From an uncultured Selenomonadaceae bacterium (GTDB taxonomy: Bacteria; Bacillota; Negativicutes; Selenomonadales; Selenomonadaceae): a DNA stretch of 6,978 nt. Within the stretch, counting starts at the first letter, position 1; each line of letters starts with the position of its first letter. Below, in pieces: positions 1 through 4,594 of this stretch. The position numbers and the translations under genes were made by a program. Under the pieces are notes generated by a model that had not been told where the DNA came from, made no database searches, and saw only the letters and a list, made by a program, of their open reading frames with translations. Location of the stretch: the NCBI GenBank assembly GCA_905233325.1, contig CAJODU010000096.1, positions 1 to 6,978 of the forward strand. The letters are read 5' to 3'.

Positions 1-848
1 AAAAGTGCCAATTCATAATTTTTATCAAGAGAATATCGACCAGCACGAAAATAATAAGCATCTGCATAATCTGAATCTATTTCTATAGCGCGAGATAAAT
101 CAATAATTTCTTGTTTTCTGTCATCTAAACTTAGAGCACGCCAAAAATATGCTTCTGAACCATTTGGATTGATTTTTATTGCTTCTGTATAAATGCGAAT
201 CTTGTCGCTATCTTTTGCAAATATAGCTTCTTTTAATTTTGCTTGATAAGCAGATACTTTTCCAATACTCATAAATTCTTCTTTAATTCTCTTTTTATCT
301 TGAATAGTTTTTATATTATTCAAATCTTTTTCGAGTTTAGCAATTTTTTTACGCTGCTCATCAATAATTTTTTTAAATGCAGTATTTTCTGCGACTGCTT
401 TTAAGCGTTTTTCTTCATTTCCTTGCATCCATTGGCTTATTGAATCATTAAGAGCGTTCGTATCAATATTTGCTGTTACAGTTACACGATACTTAATCCA
501 GCCTGAGGCTTCACCTGTCAATGGAATTACTTCTGTATTTGTATTTGTAATTTTTAGAATACCTGCTGTAAAAGTTTCTATCTCATCTTTTACTGTTATA
601 CCATTTTTCACTTCAGTGCGACTGCTCAAAAACACTCCTGCCTGTTCTTGAGCATTTCTTTCAGCATACATTTTTGCATTTTCTATTGCAATTTCAGGTG
701 TTTCTTTGCCATTCATTAAATATTCGCCAACACCTGTATAAGTTTGTACTTCTGCGTGAGCTAAAGATGTAATTTGTGGACAATTATAAATTTCTGGCAT
801 AAAAATCAAACTGTTAATAGCTAAATTTGCTACTAATAATCTTTTCAT
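1..848 (-). CDS. Secreted TPR-repeat protein, 3' end cut off by window edge
   Basis: The frame is open from ATG 848 to the window edge (282 codons visible, no stop), so the C-terminus is missing. Residues 4-17 are hydrophobic and a signal peptidase site fits after SLAHA (about residue 32), so the protein is probably exported. The mature N-terminus (EVQTYTGVGEY, then NAQEQAGVF near residues 65-73) leads a domain to about residue 130. It resembles the small secreted LPP20-like domain I recall from Negativicutes proteins. Residues about 142-193 are charged and heptad-like (coiled coil). From about 203, TPR-like helices follow (IKINPNGSEAYFWRA, then IEIDSDYADAYYFRAG), running into the cut edge. 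Function is unknown; TPRs suggest protein binding in the periplasm or at the outer membrane. GTG 866, with GGAAG 7 nt upstream, is an in-frame alternative start adding six residues. The gene is much more AT-rich than its neighbours. The frame and secretion are well supported; the role is not. Confidence 0.85.
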   Translation of the reverse strand, partial: MKRLLVANLAINSLIFMPEIYNCPQITSLAHAEVQTYTGVGEYLMNGKETPEIAIENAKMYAERNAQEQAGVFLSSRTEVKNGITVKDEIETFTAGILKITNTNTEVIPLTGEASGWIKYRVTVTANIDTNALNDSISQWMQGNEEKRLKAVAENTAFKKIIDEQRKKIAKLEKDLNNIKTIQDKKRIKEEFMSIGKVSAYQAKLKEAIFAKDSDKIRIYTEAIKINPNGSEAYFWRALSLDDRKQEIIDLSRAIEIDSDYADAYYFRAGRYSLDKNYELAL

Positions 849-873
849 TATTCTTCTATTAATCACTTTAAAT

Positions 874-878
874 CTTCC
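874..878 (-). promoter_or_regulatory. Candidate ribosome binding site for an alternative GTG start
   Basis: GGAAG on the minus strand lies 7 nt upstream of the in-frame GTG at 866-864. The ATG at 848 has only a weaker AGAAG (853-857) 4 nt away. The true start of the TPR protein may therefore be GTG 866, which would add MINRRI ahead of the signal peptide. I kept ATG 848 because ATG is preferred and the signal peptide is complete from it. Confidence 0.4.
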
Positions 879-921
879 AATCACACAAAAAAATAATTAC
901 CCCAAAAATTTTTGATAAATC

Positions 922-948
922 ATTATAAAAAAAAAAAAAACTTGTCAA
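922..948 (-). promoter_or_regulatory. Sigma-70-type promoter with a homopolymer spacer, upstream of the TPR gene
   Basis: On the minus strand, TTGACA (943-948) and TATAAT (922-927) both match consensus exactly. They are separated by 15 nt (928-942), made of AG followed by thirteen T. The run is 14 A on the plus strand (927-940), because it includes the first base of the -10 box. The usual spacing is about 17, so the present form should be weak, and a gain of two T would make it near optimal. The predicted transcript starts near 914, leaving a leader of about 50-65 nt before the TPR gene. The -35 sits in an 11-bp odd palindrome (940-950, ACTTGTCAAGT on the plus strand). The boxes are seen directly; promoter activity is inferred. 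Confidence 0.65.
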
Positions 949-991
949 GTCCTTCTAAAAAAATTTATAAAATATTCACTTAATTCTATGA

Positions 992-2026
992 TTAATCTTC
1001 CACGAACGACAGCAAGTTCTCGCTCTTGATGAATTTAGCCAGCTTGTTGACAGAATCCATCACATCTTTGTAATGTTCGGGCGTCAAGGACTGCGAGCCG
1101 TCAGAGAGTGCCTTTGCAGGGTTGGGGTGTACTTCCATCATCAAACCGTCAGCACCGGCGGCTATAGCGGCAAGTGCCATCGGCTTGACCATTCTCCACT
1201 TGCCGGTTCCGTGACTCGGATCGACGATTATCGGAAGATGTGAAAGATGCTTGATTGCCGCGACTGCACTCATATCAAGTGTATTTCTGGTGTAAGTCTC
1301 ATATGTCCTGATACCACGCTCACAGAAGACAACGTTGGGATTGCCTTCGTTCATGATATATTCGGCAGCATTGAGCCATTCGTCCAGCGTGGCAGCAAGT
1401 CCGCGCTTCAACAGGACAGGCTTGCCGCATTTGCCGACCTCTTTCAAAAGGCCGAAATTCTGCATATTGCGGGCACCGATCTGCAGCATATCAGCATAAT
1501 AGGCAACTTTCTCAATGGCCTCAACCGTTGTGACTTCAGTGACAATTTTAAGCCCTGTCTTCTCTCTTGCCTCAGCAAGATATTTGAGTCCCTCTTCCTC
1601 AAGACCTTGGAAAGAGTAAGGACTTGTCCTGGGCTTGTAGGCACCGCCGCGGAGGAATTGAGCTCCGCCGGCTTTAATAATCTCAGCCGCCTCCAAGAGC
1701 TGCTCACGAGATTCAACCGCACAAGGTCCTGCCATAATAATAGGTTCACTGCCGCCAATCTCAACACCGCTGACATTAACAATGCTCGACTGCGGGTGAA
1801 ACTCTCGGCTTGCAAGTTTGTAACTCTTTGAAATGGAGACACAATGATCGACGCCTGTCATGGCATCAATCGGCACAGAAATCATCTTTGTCTTGTCGCC
1901 AATAACGCCAACGATCTTCTGTTGGGAACCCTCCATTATTTTTGCGTCCAGTCCAACACCTTTGATCACCTCAATAATATCATTAATATTTTGTTGGGTT
2001 GCGTCAGGATTCATTATAATTACCAT
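992..2026 (-). CDS. aroF: 3-deoxy-7-phosphoheptulonate (DAHP) synthase, type I-beta with N-terminal regulatory domain
   Basis: This enzyme condenses phosphoenolpyruvate with erythrose-4-phosphate to DAHP, the first step of the shikimate pathway, in the cytoplasm. The 344 residues match the usual two-domain length. Residues 1-65 are the ferredoxin/ACT-like domain that in Thermotoga-type enzymes confers Phe/Tyr inhibition, followed by a TIM-barrel catalytic domain. Visible motifs are GPCAVES (100-106, metal Cys102), FLRGGAYKPRTSPYSFQG (124-141), GARNMQN (184-190), LLKRG (205-209), CERGIRTYE (235-243), VDPSHGTG (268-275, His272), EVHPNP (298-303, Glu298) and SDG (308-310, Asp309). As I recall them, the metal ligands of the Thermotoga enzyme fall at these same positions. 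The start is supported by GGGAG 7 nt upstream. The gene is divergent from enolase, which makes its PEP substrate. I see no convincing intrinsic terminator after the TAA. The symbol aroF is a convention; aroG or aroA are used for the same family elsewhere. Confidence 0.96.
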   Translation of the reverse strand: MVIIMNPDATQQNINDIIEVIKGVGLDAKIMEGSQQKIVGVIGDKTKMISVPIDAMTGVDHCVSISKSYKLASREFHPQSSIVNVSGVEIGGSEPIIMAGPCAVESREQLLEAAEIIKAGGAQFLRGGAYKPRTSPYSFQGLEEEGLKYLAEAREKTGLKIVTEVTTVEAIEKVAYYADMLQIGARNMQNFGLLKEVGKCGKPVLLKRGLAATLDEWLNAAEYIMNEGNPNVVFCERGIRTYETYTRNTLDMSAVAAIKHLSHLPIIVDPSHGTGKWRMVKPMALAAIAAGADGLMMEVHPNPAKALSDGSQSLTPEHYKDVMDSVNKLAKFIKSENLLSFVED

Positions 2027-2033
2027 ATCAACA

Positions 2034-2038
2034 CTCCC
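2034..2038 (-). promoter_or_regulatory. Ribosome binding site of the DAHP synthase gene
   Basis: GGGAG on the minus strand, 7 nt upstream of ATG 2026. It supports that ATG over the internal ATG four codons later. Confidence 0.75.
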
Positions 2039-2060
2039 AGATAAAAATTTTAAATAAGCG

Positions 2061-2075
2061 TGTATACAAAATACA
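2061..2075. promoter_or_regulatory. Small inverted repeat in the DAHP synthase leader (possible operator)
   Basis: TGTAT (2061-2065), a 5-nt spacer and ATACA (2071-2075) form a perfect 5+5 inverted repeat. It lies between the predicted transcription starts and the ribosome binding site. Its shape is that of a small dimeric repressor site, but AT-rich 5-bp repeats arise easily by chance. It matches no operator that I can name. Confidence 0.25.
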
Positions 2076-2107
2076 TACTAAACTTAATTGAATAGAATGT
2101 TTTGATT

Positions 2108-2136
2108 ATTTTATGCTTTTTTGATCAGATTGTCAA
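2108..2136 (-). promoter_or_regulatory. Proximal promoter of the DAHP synthase gene
   Basis: On the minus strand, TTGACA (2131-2136) is followed after exactly 17 nt by TAAAAT (2108-2113), a perfect -35 and a 5/6 -10. The predicted start near 2101 leaves a leader of about 75 nt. That is too short for a T-box riboswitch. Confidence 0.65.
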
Positions 2137-2148
2137 GTAAAACTAAAA

Positions 2149-2176
2149 ATTATTTCAAATGGCGGTAAATTGTCAA
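2149..2176 (-). promoter_or_regulatory. Possible distal promoter of the DAHP synthase gene
   Basis: A second minus-strand TTGACA (2171-2176) is followed after 16 nt by AATAAT (2149-2154, 5/6 match). Together with the proximal pair this suggests tandem promoters spaced about 40 bp apart. The AT-richness of the region makes a chance -10 match possible. Confidence 0.4.
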
Positions 2177-2209
2177 ATTAAAAAATTCCAAAAATTTTTA
2201 GAAAATTAC

Positions 2210-2237
2210 TTGCAATTTACAAAAAAGCTGATATAAT
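2210..2237 (+). promoter_or_regulatory. Strong extended -10 promoter of enolase
   Basis: TTGCAA (2210-2215) and a perfect TATAAT (2232-2237) are separated by 16 nt. TG at 2229-2230 makes an extended -10 element (TGATATAAT). The sequence just upstream (about 2177-2208) is A/T-tract-rich, like an UP element. Strong expression is expected for a glycolytic gene. The transcript would start near 2244, giving a leader of about 60 nt. Confidence 0.75.
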
Positions 2238-2250
2238 TCTTTTTAGAAAT

Positions 2251-2280
2251 GGCAAGTGCAAGTCTTGTCGCAGGTTTTTT
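2251..2280 (+). promoter_or_regulatory. Hairpin and T-run in the enolase 5' leader
   Basis: GGCAAG (2251-2256) can pair with CTTGTC (2264-2269) through one G-U pair around a 7-nt loop. A run of six T (2275-2280) begins 5 nt after the stem. The loop side contains a direct duplication of GCAAGT (2252-2263). The gap before the T-run and the short stem make a true terminator unlikely; an mRNA-stabilising 5' hairpin or weak attenuator is possible. Confidence 0.3.
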
Positions 2281-2289
2281 ATTATGATT

Positions 2290-2295
2290 GGAGGA
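2290..2295 (+). promoter_or_regulatory. Ribosome binding site that sets the enolase start
   Basis: GGAGGA lies 9 nt before ATG 2305. It lies inside any reading that begins at ATG 2284, so initiation at 2284 would leave that start without a ribosome site. This decides for ATG 2305. Confidence 0.8.
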
Positions 2296-2304
2296 TTCAG
2301 CAGA

Positions 2305-3660
2305 ATGGGTAAAAAGAACGCTTCAAAAATTGAAAAAATTATCGGTCGTGAGATTCTTGATTCACGCGGCAATCCTACTGTAGAAGTAGATGTTGTCCTT
2401 GAGTGCGGTATTATCGGTCGTGCAGCAGTTCCGTCCGGTGCCTCCACCGGTGAGAATGAGGCTCTTGAGCTTCGCGATGGTGACAAAGGCCGCTATCTCG
2501 GCAAAGGTGTCCAGAAGGCTGTTGATAACGTTAATAATGTTATTGCTCCGGCTCTTCAGGGTTGCTGTGTGCTTGATCAGCGTGGTCTTGACTACAAGAT
2601 GATCGAACTTGACGGAACTCCGACCAAGAGCAAACTCGGTGCAAATGCTATCCTCGGCGTTTCACTCGCCGCTGCGAAGGCTGCTGCAAATCTCCTTCAT
2701 ATTCCTCTTTATCGCTATATCGGCGGCTGCAACACCTACAAACTGCCTGTTCCTATGATGAATATCATCAATGGCGGTGCTCACTCTGATGCTCCTATCG
2801 CTTTCCAAGAGTTTATGATTCGCCCTGTTGGTGCTCCTAACATCAAAGAGGCCGTCCGTATGGGCTGCGAAGTTTTCCATAATCTTGCAAAACTTCTCAA
2901 AAAGCGCGGTCTTTCCACTGCTGTCGGTGATGAGGGCGGCTTTGCTCCTAAACTTGACGGTATTGATGATGCTCTCCAGATCATTGTTGACGCTATTGAG
3001 GCTGCAGGCTACAAGCCGGGCGAAGATGTCAAGATCGCTATGGACTGCGCTGCTTCTGAGTTTGCAACCCAAGAGAATGGTCAGTGGTTCTACAACTACA
3101 AAGAACTCAAAAATGGCACTCCGAAAGATCCTAACGGCAAGAAACTCTCTGCAAAAGAGCAGATCGACTACCTCGAAGAACTCATCACCAAATTCCCGAT
3201 CGACTCCATTGAAGATGGTCTTGATGAAAACGACTGGGATAACTGGGTTGAACTCACTAAGAGAATTGGCGATCGTTGCCAGCTCGTCGGTGATGATCTC
3301 TTCGTCACCAACACCAAGTTCCTTGAGAAAGGCATCAAGATGGGTGCTGCCAACTCAATCCTCATCAAAGTCAACCAGATTGGTTCACTCACTGAGACCC
3401 TTGAGGCAATCGAAATGGCACATCGTCACAACTACACCACCGTCACTTCACACCGTTCCGGCGAGACTGAGGACGCAACAATCGCTGATATCGCAGTTGC
3501 AACCAACAGCGGTCAGATCAAGACCGGCAGCTTGAGCCGTACCGATCGTATGGCTAAGTACAACCAGCTCATTCGCATTGAAGAAGAGCTCGGCAAGAAT
3601 GCTGTCTATGAGCGCAAACCTCTTCTCAACAGAACAGTTGGCGACGTTTGGAAGAAGTAA
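2305..3660 (+). CDS. eno: Enolase (phosphopyruvate hydratase)
   Basis: This cytoplasmic, Mg-dependent glycolytic enzyme converts 2-phosphoglycerate to phosphoenolpyruvate. From ATG 2305 it has 451 residues, longer than the usual 425-435. An in-frame ATG at 2284 is rejected because the GGAGGA site lies downstream of it. Motifs in order: REILDSRGNPTVEVDV (15-30), the mobile loop SGASTGE (44-50), NGGAHSDAPIAFQEFMI (156-172, His160 and Glu169), GDEGGFAP (208-215, Glu210), metal ligands Asp247, Glu303 and Asp330, the signature ILIKVNQIGSLTET (352-365, catalytic Lys355), SHRSGET (382-388) and Lys406. All expected catalytic residues are present. The extra length lies in residues about 266-284 and in the C-terminal tail (VYERKPLLNRTVGDVWKK). 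HSDAPIAFQEFMI is the version I associate with Bacteroidota and some other anaerobes rather than the HADNxVDxQEFMI of most Firmicutes. It is monocistronic, with a strong promoter upstream and a terminator downstream. Confidence 0.97.
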   Translation: MGKKNASKIEKIIGREILDSRGNPTVEVDVVLECGIIGRAAVPSGASTGENEALELRDGDKGRYLGKGVQKAVDNVNNVIAPALQGCCVLDQRGLDYKMIELDGTPTKSKLGANAILGVSLAAAKAAANLLHIPLYRYIGGCNTYKLPVPMMNIINGGAHSDAPIAFQEFMIRPVGAPNIKEAVRMGCEVFHNLAKLLKKRGLSTAVGDEGGFAPKLDGIDDALQIIVDAIEAAGYKPGEDVKIAMDCAASEFATQENGQWFYNYKELKNGTPKDPNGKKLSAKEQIDYLEELITKFPIDSIEDGLDENDWDNWVELTKRIGDRCQLVGDDLFVTNTKFLEKGIKMGAANSILIKVNQIGSLTETLEAIEMAHRHNYTTVTSHRSGETEDATIADIAVATNSGQIKTGSLSRTDRMAKYNQLIRIEEELGKNAVYERKPLLNRTVGDVWKK

Positions 3661-3678
3661 TTAAAAGGGATAGTCTGT

Positions 3679-3725
3679 CAGCAATTTGAAACGATCCGAT
3701 TCCGATTAATTTAGTAAAATTGCTG
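3679..3725. repeat. Perfect 9-bp inverted repeat just after enolase
   Basis: CAGCAATTT (3679-3687) and AAATTGCTG (3717-3725) are exact reverse complements around a 29-nt loop. The loop holds a short tandem repeat (CGATCCGATTCCGATT, 3692-3707). There is no T-run directly after the repeat, so it is not a terminator itself. It lies in the enolase 3' UTR, ahead of the real terminator, and may be a 3'-UTR structure or a protein-binding site. Confidence 0.5.
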
Positions 3726-3737
3726 GGATTATGTAAT

Positions 3738-3778
3738 AAAAAAGCACCGACATTGAGATATTCAGCGTCGGTGTTTTT
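3738..3778. terminator. Bidirectional rho-independent terminator between enolase and murI
   Basis: CACCGAC (3745-3751) pairs with GTCGGTG (3767-3773). The stem continues inward past one mismatch through TTGA/TTCAG-type pairs. Plus-strand transcripts end in TTTTT (3774-3778). Minus-strand transcripts end in six T, read from the A-run at 3738-3743. The element therefore serves both the enolase gene and the convergent ychF-M48-murI operon. Confidence 0.9.
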
Positions 3779-3790
3779 ACTTTATTTATT

Positions 3791-4576
3791 TCAGATCGAA
3801 AACATTTTATCAAGGCGGTCAAGATAAATATTTATTGAATGAAGTTCCTCAACCGAAGTTACCTTGCGCTTAGAAAAATAATACTCAACTTTTGACTTTT
3901 GATTTTTGGTAACATTCGACGGCAACAAATTCAGTCTCCGCATTAATTCCCTAAGTGTGCCTTCATTACCGTCGACGAATTTCACATTATCCGGCAGCAG
4001 CTCTCTCATGGTGTCCTTGAAGTAGTTGAAATGCGTGCAGCCCAGCACCAGCGAGGAATATTCCTCAAAACAATAGGGTCTGAACTGCTCACGCAAATAG
4101 TCAGTTACAGCGTTGGAAGTAAAATCCTGCCTCTCGGCAAAGTCGACAAGCCTCGGAAGGGCAAGCAGATCAACAATATCTCTCTTTCCCAGCCTGTCAA
4201 TGAGGGAATGAATTTTTTCACCGTTGATAGTTATAGGGGTAGCTGTCACGAGAACACGCCTGTCACCATAGAGATCAATAGCCCGCTTGATAGCCGGTTC
4301 CATACCAATAATCGGCAGATCGTAGCGTCTGCGCATTTCTCGGACAGCGACACTCGTGGCGGTATTGCAAGCGACAACGATTGCCTTGACATCAAGGGTC
4401 AGCAGAAAGCGGAAGACGTCGTCAACAAAATTCATCACCATTTCACGAGGCTTAGTGCCATAGGGTACATTATCTTCATCTGCAAAGAAGACAAACTCCT
4501 CATCAGGCAGGAGCTTCATAGCGTGATGTAACACAGAAAGCCCGCCAATGCCTGAATCAAAGAAAGCAATTTTCAA
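3791..4576 (-). CDS. murI: Glutamate racemase
   Basis: This cytoplasmic, cofactor-independent enzyme interconverts L- and D-glutamate, supplying D-Glu for the peptidoglycan stem peptide. The 261 residues are normal for the family. Motifs: FDSGIGGLSV (6-15, Asp7 and Ser8), VPYGTK (37-42), VACNTATS (68-75, first catalytic Cys70), GMEPAIK (91-97) and LGCTHFNYF (178-186, second catalytic Cys180 with His182). Both catalytic cysteines are present. The start codon is TTG (4576-4574). It is chosen because it gives the family's usual N-terminus (MKIAFFDSGIGG) and no ATG or GTG lies in frame close upstream. A G-rich site (4584-4588) lies 7 nt upstream. Only 18 nt separate it from the M48 gene's stop codon, so it is almost certainly cotranscribed as the last gene of the operon. 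The segment before VPYG reads FADEDN, where most relatives have a G-D-x-x-R pattern; this is a minor family variation. Confidence 0.95.
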   Translation of the reverse strand: MKIAFFDSGIGGLSVLHHAMKLLPDEEFVFFADEDNVPYGTKPREMVMNFVDDVFRFLLTLDVKAIVVACNTATSVAVREMRRRYDLPIIGMEPAIKRAIDLYGDRRVLVTATPITINGEKIHSLIDRLGKRDIVDLLALPRLVDFAERQDFTSNAVTDYLREQFRPYCFEEYSSLVLGCTHFNYFKDTMRELLPDNVKFVDGNEGTLRELMRRLNLLPSNVTKNQKSKVEYYFSKRKVTSVEELHSINIYLDRLDKMFSI

Positions 4577-4583
4577 AATGGCA

Positions 4584-4588
4584 CCCCC
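4584..4588 (-). promoter_or_regulatory. G-rich ribosome binding site before the murI TTG start
   Basis: GGGGG (read on the minus strand, within GGGGGTG) lies 7 nt upstream of TTG 4576, inside the 18-nt gap after the M48 stop. It is an imperfect Shine-Dalgarno paired with a rare start codon, which suggests modest translation, perhaps coupled to the upstream gene. Confidence 0.5.
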
Positions 4589-4594
4589 GAAAAG

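Noticed and set aside
780..782. Cys23 of the TPR protein as a lipoprotein lipid-attachment site
   Set aside because: The preceding residues (EIYN) do not form a lipobox, whereas a standard signal peptidase I site (AHA) follows a few residues later.
1247..1831. Open frame of 194 codons on the plus strand, antisense to the DAHP synthase gene
   Set aside because: It lies wholly inside a clear conserved gene, its translation is rich in Leu/Ser/Cys with no recognisable motif, and it has no ribosome site.
2027..2107. T-box or peptide-leader attenuator for the DAHP synthase gene
   Set aside because: The predicted leader is only about 75 nt, with no T-box core motif, no Trp/Phe/Tyr-rich leader peptide and no terminator hairpin.
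2284..2304. Upstream in-frame ATG for enolase (seven extra codons)
   Set aside because: The GGAGGA ribosome site lies inside this stretch, and ATG 2305 gives an N-terminus close to family expectation.
2828..3535. Open frame of 235 codons in another plus-strand frame within enolase
   Set aside because: It is a shadow of the biased enolase codon use; its translation is a low-complexity Ser/Leu/Arg/Thr sequence and no motif is seen.
3679..3725. The 9-bp inverted repeat as the enolase terminator
   Set aside because: It has an AT-rich stem, a 29-nt loop and no following T-run; the GC-richer hairpin with T-runs at 3738-3778 fits much better.
4031..4531. Open frame of 166 codons antisense to murI
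   Set aside because: It is fully contained in murI and has no promoter, ribosome site or recognisable protein features.
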